From the NCBI RefSeq assembly GCF_003461955.1, contig NZ_QTYB01000009.1, positions 60,789 to 124,788 on the forward strand: DNA of 64,000 bases, given 5' to 3'. Positions 53,889 through 61,419 of this stretch are shown piece by piece. Numbering within the stretch: position 1 is the first letter of the stretch; each line of letters starts with the position of its first letter. The notes under the pieces are model-generated. The model saw only the letters and a program-made list of their open reading frames with translations, made no database searches and had not been told where the DNA came from. Origin of the DNA: Ruminococcus sp. AM36-2AA (GTDB taxonomy: Bacteria > Bacillota > Clostridia > Lachnospirales > Lachnospiraceae). The position numbers and the translations under genes were made by a program.

Positions 53889-53917
53889 ATATTACACTTG
53901 TAATATTTAAACGTCAA
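53889..53917 (-). promoter_or_regulatory. BlaI-controlled promoter of PBP gene
   Basis: On the minus strand TTGACG, a 17-bp spacer, and TAATAT. The operator TACACTTGTA (53893-53902, TACA-N2-TGTA on either strand) lies within the promoter, 40 bases before the start codon. Repressor binding would block polymerase. Confidence 0.8.
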
Positions 53918-53943
53918 GCTTTTTCTTAGGTTTATATATGTAG

Positions 53944-54120
53944 ACAAGAGAAAAGATTTGCATAAAAAAGAAAGGGCATCTCAAAGCCTTCTTTGATAAA
54001 GAACTTTACGACACTCTGAGGTAATGGTTTCTCCGGATGTTTCCCAAACGCTATAATCACTCTCCAGAAGAACCAAAAACGATTTTTAATTTTCTCTCAG
54101 AAAAAAAAGAACTACTCTAA
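53944..54120 (+). pseudogene. Unknown coding remnant with in-frame stop
   Basis: A frame on the plus strand reads ...KKKGHLKAFFDKELYDTLR-stop-WFLRMFPKRYNHSPEEPKT..., ending at 54120. Codon texture is coding-like but no family is recognised. It looks like a decayed mobile-element gene. Confidence 0.4.
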
Positions 54121-54354
54121 ATCTGCTGATCTTTGAAATAACCCTGCTCGTTTCTTATAATCACAAACATATTCAGACAACACATTCTTTGCTGGCAGAT
54201 TATTATAGCAGAAAACGCAACAAATCCCTTTACTAACTTTTGTTCCATATATTTCCTGTACCAATCCTATTGTTTCATCATCTGAACAAAAGCTCTTCGG
54301 AATCTCCCTACAATCCCTGATAATAACGCAAATCTGTTTACTATCACTAAATAC
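54112..54354 (-). pseudogene. Unknown gene 3' remnant
   Basis: An open minus-strand frame without a start codon encodes ICVIIRDCREIPKSFCSDDE and later CCVFCYNNLPAKN, ending RSADLE. It has Cys-rich, zinc-ribbon-like pairs. It begins where the second direct repeat ends, so the rest was probably lost by recombination. No family recognised. Confidence 0.45.
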
Positions 54355-54695
54355 TCAATACGTTTCTTTTAAGCAAGAAATAAAAGAGTTGGAATTGATA
54401 CATCAAAACCTGTCCAAATATCTCAAACAGGATGCTCCTGAAATACAAAGATCTTCTCATAACAAACTTCCTTCTTTGTAAAACCAATAATAATAGGCAG
54501 CGATTTCACTCGCTGCCTAAATTTCCGTTAAACCGATATCCTACACCGCGCACCGTTTGTATATATACCGGATGTCCAGGATCATCTTCTATCTTTTCTC
54601 TAATGTTGCAGATATGTCGCATAACAACATTGTAATCACCCGAATAGGGTTCATTCCAGATTATATCATATATTTGTTCTTTACTAAACACTCTT
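54343..54695. repeat. Direct repeat copy 2
   Basis: 353 bp matching 43792-44144, containing the orphan last codons of a relaxase (reading ...LPSL) with no upstream body, the AGGCAGCG hairpin, and the 3' half of the winged-helix gene. It marks an old recombination or tandem-insertion boundary. Confidence 0.85.
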
Positions 54696-54925
54696 CCAGG
54701 ACTTCGCATTAATAAATGCAAAATTTCAAACTCTATAAAAGATAAATCTATTTTTTCCTGCTTTCGAAATAATTCTCTTTTATCCAACAAAATAACAATA
54801 TCTCCATAACTCAAATTTGTTTTTGCATTTTCAATTACTTGAAATGCTCTTGCTCCCGTATTGACACAGGATATTATATGATTCAGGATTTCTTCCTCAC
54901 TATCTTCAAATGTCAGTATTAACAT
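54506..54925 (-). CDS. Winged-helix regulator without receiver domain
   Basis: A 139-residue regulator whose C-terminal 80 residues are an OmpR-like winged helix (LSFIEFEILHLLMRSPGRVF, VMRHICNIREKIEDDP, RGVGYRFNGNLGSE). The N-terminal 60 residues have no phospho-acceptor pattern, though they might be a relic of a receiver. It is the intact paralog of the IS21-split gene at 43954-46991. It likely regulates mobilisation functions, inferred from its place next to the relaxase. Confidence 0.82.
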   Translation of the reverse strand: MLILTFEDSEEEILNHIISCVNTGARAFQVIENAKTNLSYGDIVILLDKRELFRKQEKIDLSFIEFEILHLLMRSPGRVFSKEQIYDIIWNEPYSGDYNVVMRHICNIREKIEDDPGHPVYIQTVRGVGYRFNGNLGSE

Positions 54926-55027
54926 TTTCCCATGTAATCACCTACTTTATTTTTTATGCATAAACTTTTAACTAAAACAAATCTGCCGTACTGTGACATT
55001 TTTCTTTTACCATCACACAGCTAAAGA

Positions 55028-55150
55028 TTATTCAATATTCAATTCAATGTTTCCAGTAAATTCCTCACACTCAATGCCGACATAATTTCCGCCATCAGGA
55101 AGTGTAATTGTGTCACTATAAGTTCCGGTTGTTTCAAGCAAAGTGACTAC
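55028..55150 (-). pseudogene. 3' remnant overlapping permease end
   Basis: A frame distinct from the permease runs ...TLLETTGTYSDTITLPDGGN...IELNIE and stops at 55028. It looks like the beta-strand-rich end of a lost protein. Its upstream continuation lies in the permease gene's other frame and has no family resemblance. Confidence 0.4.
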
Positions 55151-57480
55151 TTCATCAGCTCCAGAATCGACATAGCGTGTAATCTTCTTGCTGGGCCTCG
55201 TACAGCCAGCGCCGTGGTTGCGAGAATCACGCCTATGATCAAGCACAATTCCAGCCACGGAACACTCCAGGGATTTCCGAATGTGCGAGTGATAAGGCTG
55301 GAGTACAGGAACCAATGAAACAGCAATCCGAAAATACATCCCAATATGACACCACTTATGGCATACGAGGCAGCTTCCGCAGAAATCATGCGTGTAAGCT
55401 GTTGATTACTCATGCCAATGGCACGCATTACTCCATATTGGCGAGTTCGGGCGGAAACTCCCATGCTGATGGTATTCATAATATGGAAAATCGTAATGGC
55501 TACAATGATTGACAGGAAACCATATACCAATGTTGCAAAAGCATAATAAAGGCCACGTTGTTGCTGTGCTTGGATTAAGACATCAGTGAAAGTGACTCCT
55601 TCACCGAACAATGCTTCAACCTCGGCAACATCTTCTTCATCAGAACCAAAGCGGAACTGGACATCTAGGATAGTATACCCAGTCTCACCCGTCAGCTGCG
55701 AAAAAGTTTCCTCGGAGCAGATCAGTGTTTCCGTTCCCTCTGCACGAGCCAATAGGCTGTCAGACAAAACACCCCCTACCGTAACTGTTTGATCCTTCCC
55801 GTTTATTGTCAGTGTAATGGTATCTCCCACCTGCACTTCTGTTCCTGTGTTTGCCACAAACAAGACCTGTCCTGGCGTGTTCGTTACAGTATCTATAGAA
55901 CCTGCAATTAGTTGATCTTGCGCCCAGCGGAACTGATTTTCTTCATAGGAGATTAGATTGCTGTTATGGATTGCGCCGCTAATTTGGGCAGGAACATCAT
56001 AAGCAAACATTCTGCCAAACACTCGACTAACAGCGGAATTTTGTACTACGGCATCCCTTCGATCCGCCGGAATGGAACAAGTATTTGTGTCACTGACAAT
56101 GGAAAGCTCGGGCGACCATTCTTTCGGCATAAATGCGTTTTCCATAAAGGGAACCAGCGTACAGAACCCTAAAAACAAGGTGATGCAGATTGCAAATGCA
56201 CCTGTCATCAGAATATAGCTGCGCCGTTTGGCCTTGGCATGATGGATACCAAGTGCTACCTCTACATGCCACCGCCGAGTGTTTGCCGCATGGCGGAACG
56301 AGGATTCCTGCTGTGTATTGCCTGTGACAGCCTCCAATGGTGAAACCTTTGCTGCCATTTTTGCGGGGGTCCGAGCCGCCAATAGAACGGTAATAAGTCC
56401 CAATACAATGCTCACACCAATGCTTAGCCAGCTAATGCCAAAGATAGGCATATAACCAAACCATACAGTGCTGAGCTGCCGCATGACTGCACACAGTCCC
56501 CAAACCACCACGATACTTAACCCGATACCAATGGGTATGGCGGTAATGCACCACTGTAAAGCCTCACGGCGCACAAAGCGCAATACTTGGCGACGAGTGG
56601 CTCCCAAACAGCGCAGTAAACCGAAAAACTCCATGCGCTGGCTGACATTACTATTCAAACTACTGGAAATCATCATAACACAAGTTCCCATTACCACCAA
56701 AGAAAGCAGAAATGCCATTGTGTATATCTGCGACATATTGGAACCCGGCAGCTGCCCGAGCATACTGAGCAGTTCTTCATTTTGGGTGATTTGTGCATCA
56801 GATATGCCGTTTTGCTGCTGAATATCAGCAATGCTGGAACCAACATTAGTGAGCAGTGAGAACCGAACGACATACTGCCAGTTGCCGCTTAGATCCGCAG
56901 TTTGAATGCTTGACAGCCCTTCAGGTGTCAAAAGGACTGCACTGGCACTTCCCGAGATCATATTGGCGGCATCATCATCCATAATTCCCGTAATCGCCAG
57001 TTGCATTGTACTCCCATCAGGAGAGTTCAAAGTAAGAGTATCTCCCAACGAAATTCCTGCTGTTTGTGCTAATGTAGATGAAACAGCTACCTGTCCAGCT
57101 ATCTCAGGGAACTCACCTGAAAGGACAGAACCTAAATAAATTTCAGAAAATATTGTCTCGTCCATCCCTGCAACAGAAACGGGCTGGTCTGCCACTGTGC
57201 AGCCGATTTCTGCGGGAATGTTGCCTTGCCAGCCAGACAAGTCTATTTCAGGGCGGGCAGCAATATATTCGGATGTTTTTTCGTCAATAGCTGTGATTTT
57301 ACAATGCCAATCTCCAGTTTGATGCCGGGTTTCATCCGTCATGCTTTTCAAATACATATCGGCCAGTCCAAACATGACTGCAACCAGGAAAACCGCCAGC
57401 ACAATGCAAATGCGTGTCATGCGGCTTTGCCTGCGGTGAACCTTGTTGGAGATAGAAACCAAGTCGAGGTAGTGTTTCAT
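55147..57480 (-). CDS. FtsX-type ABC transporter permease (BceB/MacB-like)
   Basis: A 777-residue permease with two FtsX modules: helices near 22-44, 258-280, 305-335, 352-375, then a second set at about 425-450 and 650-760. Extracytoplasmic domains lie between. The ending RRLHAMSILELMK resembles the K-R-I-x-x-M-x-I-x-E-x-I end of these exporters. It pairs with the ATPase before it, with a 4-base ATGA overlap. Two-component-linked transporters of this type remove or sense antimicrobial peptides. The substrate is not shown. Confidence 0.88.
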   Translation of the reverse strand: MKHYLDLVSISNKVHRRQSRMTRICIVLAVFLVAVMFGLADMYLKSMTDETRHQTGDWHCKITAIDEKTSEYIAARPEIDLSGWQGNIPAEIGCTVADQPVSVAGMDETIFSEIYLGSVLSGEFPEIAGQVAVSSTLAQTAGISLGDTLTLNSPDGSTMQLAITGIMDDDAANMISGSASAVLLTPEGLSSIQTADLSGNWQYVVRFSLLTNVGSSIADIQQQNGISDAQITQNEELLSMLGQLPGSNMSQIYTMAFLLSLVVMGTCVMMISSSLNSNVSQRMEFFGLLRCLGATRRQVLRFVRREALQWCITAIPIGIGLSIVVVWGLCAVMRQLSTVWFGYMPIFGISWLSIGVSIVLGLITVLLAARTPAKMAAKVSPLEAVTGNTQQESSFRHAANTRRWHVEVALGIHHAKAKRRSYILMTGAFAICITLFLGFCTLVPFMENAFMPKEWSPELSIVSDTNTCSIPADRRDAVVQNSAVSRVFGRMFAYDVPAQISGAIHNSNLISYEENQFRWAQDQLIAGSIDTVTNTPGQVLFVANTGTEVQVGDTITLTINGKDQTVTVGGVLSDSLLARAEGTETLICSEETFSQLTGETGYTILDVQFRFGSDEEDVAEVEALFGEGVTFTDVLIQAQQQRGLYYAFATLVYGFLSIIVAITIFHIMNTISMGVSARTRQYGVMRAIGMSNQQLTRMISAEAASYAISGVILGCIFGLLFHWFLYSSLITRTFGNPWSVPWLELCLIIGVILATTALAVRGPARRLHAMSILELMK

Positions 57481-58160
57481 TTCCGGCTCACCCCCAACTC
57501 CTTCAGCACACCATCAGACATATTGAAAATGCGGTCTGCCGCACTTGCATGATTTTTGTTGTGGGTAATCATCAAAATGGTTTGCTGGTACTTGGCCGAC
57601 ATGGTTTGCAGGAGAGCCAAGACTTCCTGACTATTTTTACTGTCCAGATTGCCGGTCGGCTCGTCCGCCAAAATCAGTGCAGGTCGTGTAACCAAAGCCC
57701 TGCCGATAGCGACACGCTGTTGCTGGCCACCGGAGAGCTGACTGGGAAGATGATGACGGCGTTCGGTCAGTCCCAAAACATTCAGCAGCTCGTTGACAAA
57801 CCTCTGGTCTGGCCGCTTGTAGTCAAGCAGCAACGGAAAAGTGATGTTCTGTTCTACATTCAGTTCCGGGATCAGATTAAATGACTGAAAGATAAAACCG
57901 ATGTGTTGCCGCCGGAACACGGTCAGTTTTTTCTCCGGCATTGAGAAAATATCCTGACCGTCGATCCAGACCTTGCCGGAAGTGGCTTTGTCCAGAGCAC
58001 CCACAACATTCAGCAACGTACTTTTGCCGGAGCCGGATTCACCAATAATGGCAATAAATTCACCTTTGCGAACCGAAAATGTTGCATGACGCAACGCTTG
58101 AACCGCTGCTTCACCTTTTCCATAGGTTTTGCACAAGTCCTGTACTTCAAGAATATTCAT
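57477..58160 (-). CDS. ABC transporter ATP-binding protein
   Basis: A 227-residue ATPase: Walker [11 protein letters not shown]-loop FQSFNLIPE, signature LSGGQQQR, Walker [14 protein letters not shown]-loop ITHNK. It energises the FtsX permease it overlaps. It follows the histidine kinase by 62 bases. RBS GGAGGTACTGCGT. Confidence 0.95.
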   Translation of the reverse strand: MNILEVQDLCKTYGKGEAAVQALRHATFSVRKGEFIAIIGESGSGKSTLLNVVGALDKATSGKVWIDGQDIFSMPEKKLTVFRRQHIGFIFQSFNLIPELNVEQNITFPLLLDYKRPDQRFVNELLNVLGLTERRHHLPSQLSGGQQQRVAIGRALVTRPALILADEPTGNLDSKNSQEVLALLQTMSAKYQQTILMITHNKNHASAADRIFNMSDGVLKELGVSRK

Positions 58161-58222
58161 ACGCAGTACCTCCTTATGGTCACATCATACCCCCTTCGGC
58201 TTACTTCCAAGTGACCTGCATC

Positions 58223-59458
58223 TTACTCATTTGTAAGGCTGAAAAAGTTCAATGTGAAGGTAGTTCCAACATCGAGTGTGCTGGTTACAGAAATAGTTCC
58301 CCCATGTGCCTCCACAATAGATTTAGCCAGCGGTAAGCCCAATCCTATCCCATGCACATCTGACGAAAAGCGGCTGCGGTAAAAGCGTTTGAAAATGTTG
58401 TATAAGTCCTCTTGGTGGATACCTTTGCCATCGTCTGTAATGACGATCTGAGTCAACAGGGGTGATTGTGTCCATTGCACCGAAATGTGACCGCCCGGTT
58501 GTGTGTGTTCCAAAGCATTTTTGACGATATTTCCAATCGCCTCCGACATCCATAGTGCATCGCAATTAAGAGAAATATCATCCTTACCCGAAAGGGTGAT
58601 CTCTTTGTGATCCTGTTCTGCCCATGTTTCAAATCGTTCCAAAACATCTTGCATGAGAGCGGAAACATTTTCTTCTGCTTTTTCCATCTGTATAATTCCC
58701 GCATCCAGGCGCGCCAGTTTGAGCAGTGTATAAATAACGTTCTCCATTCGCTTAATCTCTCGTTGAGATTTTTCCGAAAAGTTCGCCACCGTTTCGGCTT
58801 CTCCTTTATGACTGCTTATGATTTCATGGTACATTTTCAAAGCAGATAGCGGCGTTTTAATCTGATGTGATACATCCGAAATGATGTCCTGTAAGAACTC
58901 CTTTGTCTGCTTCTGGCTCTCTGCATGGGCGGAGAGAATAGTCGCCATTTCATTGACATCATGGAAAAGGCTATACCAATCACCGGTTTGGGAACATTCA
59001 ATTCTGGACATAGAATTGCCATCCAAAAATTCTCGAATCTTACTTCCTGCATCATCAATAGCTCTATGCTGGCGTCGCAGATAAAACAGCAGAACCAGAT
59101 ATACCATACCGAACAGAAACAACAGCAGCAAGAATAGATACAGCATCGTCTGATTGCGATATTCCCGAACAGTGGGCAATAGCTGCATAGATGTTGCTTC
59201 ACTGTATCCAATAGAGGCCAGCGCTTCTTTGCCTCGTTCTATATCGCTTTCGTTGGGGTGAGCAGTAAAAGCTGAAATCTGCAATTTATCCTCATGGTTC
59301 AGCTGGTAGCCGGAAACACCATAGTCATGGAGCAACATCTCATGTTGGAAGTCCTTTGCAAGTAAAAACGAAAGTCCTGCGGCAAGTAGAAATGAAATAA
59401 GGCAGATGACGGTGATTGCCAACAGTAGATTCTTTGTTTCTTTCCCTAATTTGCCCAT
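58223..59458 (-). CDS. Sensor histidine kinase
   Basis: A 411-residue kinase. Two helices (about 12-33 and 104-126) flank a ~70-residue extracytoplasmic sensor. The phospho-acceptor His is at 198 in DVSHQIKTPLSALKMYHEII. The HATPase domain has NIVKNALEHTQPGG (N box), DDGKGIHQEDLYNIFKRFYR and GIGLGLPLAKSIVEAHGG (G2). It phosphorylates the response regulator encoded 9 bases upstream. A long sensor is present, unlike the short intramembrane BceS type. Confidence 0.95.
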   Translation of the reverse strand: MGKLGKETKNLLLAITVICLISFLLAAGLSFLLAKDFQHEMLLHDYGVSGYQLNHEDKLQISAFTAHPNESDIERGKEALASIGYSEATSMQLLPTVREYRNQTMLYLFLLLLFLFGMVYLVLLFYLRRQHRAIDDAGSKIREFLDGNSMSRIECSQTGDWYSLFHDVNEMATILSAHAESQKQTKEFLQDIISDVSHQIKTPLSALKMYHEIISSHKGEAETVANFSEKSQREIKRMENVIYTLLKLARLDAGIIQMEKAEENVSALMQDVLERFETWAEQDHKEITLSGKDDISLNCDALWMSEAIGNIVKNALEHTQPGGHISVQWTQSPLLTQIVITDDGKGIHQEDLYNIFKRFYRSRFSSDVHGIGLGLPLAKSIVEAHGGTISVTSTLDVGTTFTLNFFSLTNE

Positions 59459-59467
59459 ACCTTGTCC

Positions 59468-60151
59468 TCACTCAACGACCCATTTATAGCCGATACCTCG
59501 TTCCGTCAGCAAGTATTTAGGCTGATTGGGTGTGTCCTCAATTTTGTTTCTCAGCCGCCGGATATACACAGATAGAGTATTATCGTCCACAAAATTACCG
59601 TTGCCATCCCACATCCGATCCAGAATCATTTCGCGCGGCATAAGGTGATTGGGATTTTGCATGAACAGACACAGCAATTTGTATTCCACCAATGGGAGAT
59701 CAAGCGGTTTTTCATTTTTCCAGACGAGCCGCTCTGCCGTATCCACACGAACGCCATTAGCTTCCAAAAAGGTATCTGCTTTGGAAAACTGCAAGGAACG
59801 GCGCAGGATTGCCTTAATTCTGGATAGAAGTTCATTCAGCTTGAACGGTTTGGTGATATAATCGTCGGCACCCATATCAAGTCCTCGGACAATGCTGATT
59901 TCCTGATCCGAAGCTGTCAAAAATATAATGGGAACGGTTGAGCTGTTCCGTACCGCTTTGCAAACATCGAAGCCTGTGCCATCTGGGAGCGTAACATCCA
60001 GCAAAAGTAAATCATAGGTGTTCTTTCGGAATAGTGCCAAAGCCTCCTTTACAGTTTTGGCATTGTCCACCATATATCCACTTGCTTCCAAAGTATATTG
60101 CAATCCATCAATCAGGCTCAAATCATCTTCAACATAAAGTATCTTTTGCAT
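59468..60151 (-). CDS. OmpR/PhoB-family response regulator
   Basis: A 227-residue regulator. The receiver has the phospho-Asp at 52 in LLLDVTLPDGTG, EDD at 8-10 and Lys at 101. A winged helix at 135-227 carries LVEYKLLCLFMQNPNHLMPR and VDDNTLSVYIRRLRNKIED, then GIGYKWV. It likely controls the ABC operon downstream in response to the kinase. Overlaps the small HTH gene by 23 bases. Confidence 0.95.
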   Translation of the reverse strand: MQKILYVEDDLSLIDGLQYTLEASGYMVDNAKTVKEALALFRKNTYDLLLLDVTLPDGTGFDVCKAVRNSSTVPIIFLTASDQEISIVRGLDMGADDYITKPFKLNELLSRIKAILRRSLQFSKADTFLEANGVRVDTAERLVWKNEKPLDLPLVEYKLLCLFMQNPNHLMPREMILDRMWDGNGNFVDDNTLSVYIRRLRNKIEDTPNQPKYLLTERGIGYKWVVE

Positions 60152-60329
60152 TTTTTTGCTCCTTTCCTTGCTTCGTTCTCATATCCACAGGCTTTTCCGC
60201 GTCTTTCGGAAGCAGCCAAATTGTAGCCACCTTCACAGCACCGGGAATACGGCCACCGGCGCAATAATAGTTTATCTGCCGAATTGAAACTCCCCATTTT
60301 TCACTTGCTTCTTTTAGGGTCATATAGTC
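60129..60329 (-). CDS. Excisionase-fold HTH protein, 66 aa
   Basis: A 66-residue DNA-binding protein with YMTLKEASEKWGVSIRQINY, YYCAGGRIPGAVKVATIWL, a MerR/Xis-like helix-turn-helix, then a charged tail. RBS GGAGGTGCAGAG. Its stop lies inside the response-regulator gene, so it may be translated first in this operon. It may be an orphan excisionase or a regulator from a mobile element; role unknown. Confidence 0.7.
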   Translation of the reverse strand, partial: DYMTLKEASEKWGVSIRQINYYCAGGRIPGAVKVATIWLLPKDAEKPVDMRTKQGKEQKNAKDTLC

Positions 60330-60435
60330 CATCTCTGCACCTCCTGCAATACATTCCATTATATTTCTATTGTTCGAAGAATACAAGCCTGCAACCATGT
60401 TGCAAAAAAGAAAAATCGGTATAATCGTACTGGAA

Positions 60436-60480
60436 AAACCGGAATGATAAGGTTATTCCTCAAATCAAACCGGAACGATA
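60436..60480 (+). promoter_or_regulatory. Direct AAACCGGAAYGATA operator-like repeats
   Basis: AAACCGGAATGATA at 60436 and AAACCGGAACGATA at 60467, 31 bp apart (three turns), with AATCGGTATAATCG inverted-like half site at about 60413. They lie in the gap between two diverging HTH genes and probably bind the XRE protein. Confidence 0.6.
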
Positions 60481-60503
60481 CAATATTATTGAGGTGAACG
60501 ATT

Positions 60504-60860
60504 ATGCCGATTGATGATTTAACTGCTTTAGGGCAAAAAATGCGGGAAGCCAGAAAGAAAAAAGACCTGACACAACAGGAGCTTGCGGATCTGAGCCATG
60601 TTTCTGTAAAGCAAATCGCCAATATCGAAAAGGGGAAAATGAATCCTTCTTATTTGATTTTGAGAGCATTGGCAAAGGTCCTGCACATCTCTTTAGATAC
60701 GCTTATAAATCCAGATATTTCTCTGGAAGATGAAGGTGTCAATCAGATGAAAATGCTTTATTCCAGCTGTCCGCCAGAAATGCGTGACACCCTGTTGCAT
60801 CACACCCAAGAAACGGTGAGGGAACTGACAGAGTTGTCCGAAAAATTTGAAACGAATTGA
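60504..60860 (+). CDS. XRE-family regulator
   Basis: A 118-residue regulator with LGQKMREARKKKDLTQQELA and LSHVSVKQIANIEKGKMNPS helices. The C-terminal helical part (CPPEMRDTLLHHTQETVREL) is for dimerisation. The RBS is TGAGGTGAACGATT. It diverges from the small HTH and two-component genes and likely controls that gap through the direct repeats. Confidence 0.88.
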   Translation: MPIDDLTALGQKMREARKKKDLTQQELADLSHVSVKQIANIEKGKMNPSYLILRALAKVLHISLDTLINPDISLEDEGVNQMKMLYSSCPPEMRDTLLHHTQETVRELTELSEKFETN

Positions 60861-60904
60861 GCCAGTGAGTGAAATTTAACGATTCTCTCACTGGTTCTTT
60901 TCAT
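60861..60904 (+). terminator. Terminator after XRE gene
   Basis: CCAGTGAG / CTCACTGG across a 17-base loop, then TTCTTTTC. It lies directly after the stop codon. Confidence 0.7.
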
Positions 60905-61036
60905 TTTCGGAGAAAAGAGGCAAGCACAGCAAGCGAGTACCCGGAAAATCCATTTTGGGCGCACAAAGCTGCCTGCCCTGCAACGGTTTTTTTCTTTCCC
61001 CGTCTTGCGGGGCAGGATCGCTTGGCTTATTCGGTT

Positions 61037-61408
61037 TTAGTCTTGCTCTTGTTCGACTGCCTCTTTCAGCCGGTCAAAACTCTCATCGCTGATGATGTGT
61101 TCAATACGGCAGGCATCGGCCTCCGCAGTTTTGGGGTCAACGCCTGCGGTGATAAGCTGCTCGGTAAAGAAGCAGTGACGCTCGTAGATTTTTTCGGCTA
61201 CCTCGCGGCCCACATCGGTCAGATGGAGAAAGTGATCTTCGTCCATCATAAGAAAGCCGCCGTCCCGCAAGGTAGCCACTGCATGGCACACGCTGGGCTT
61301 TGACACCTCCATGTGCCGGGCCACATCTACGGAGCGCACCATACCGCGTTTCTTTTGGAGAACAAGGATGGTTTCCAGGTAGTCCTCCCCGGACGCATGA
61401 AGTTTCAT
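61037..61408 (-). CDS. DtxR/MntR-family metal-dependent regulator
   Basis: A 123-residue regulator: N-terminal winged HTH (GEDYLETILVLQKKRGMVRS, VDVARHMEVSKPSVCHAVAT), then the metal-binding dimerisation part (HFLHLTDVGREVAEKIYERH, ADACRIEHIISDESFDRL) with conserved His, Glu and Cys. It lacks the SH3-like domain, as MntR does. It probably senses Mn(II) or Fe(II) and regulates the ABC exporter genes upstream. GC content is higher than that of the surrounding genes. Confidence 0.9.
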   Translation of the reverse strand: MKLHASGEDYLETILVLQKKRGMVRSVDVARHMEVSKPSVCHAVATLRDGGFLMMDEDHFLHLTDVGREVAEKIYERHCFFTEQLITAGVDPKTAEADACRIEHIISDESFDRLKEAVEQEQD

Positions 61409-61419
61409 CTGAACCTCCG

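Noticed and set aside
55028..55339. 103-aa open frame as a full gene
   Set aside because: Its N-terminal 60 residues are inside the permease in another frame; only the last ~40 residues look coding, so it is listed as a remnant.
60869..61303. 144-aa plus-strand frame
   Set aside because: It is antisense to the DtxR-family gene, which has a clear family match. The part before 61037 is GC-rich element junction without an RBS.
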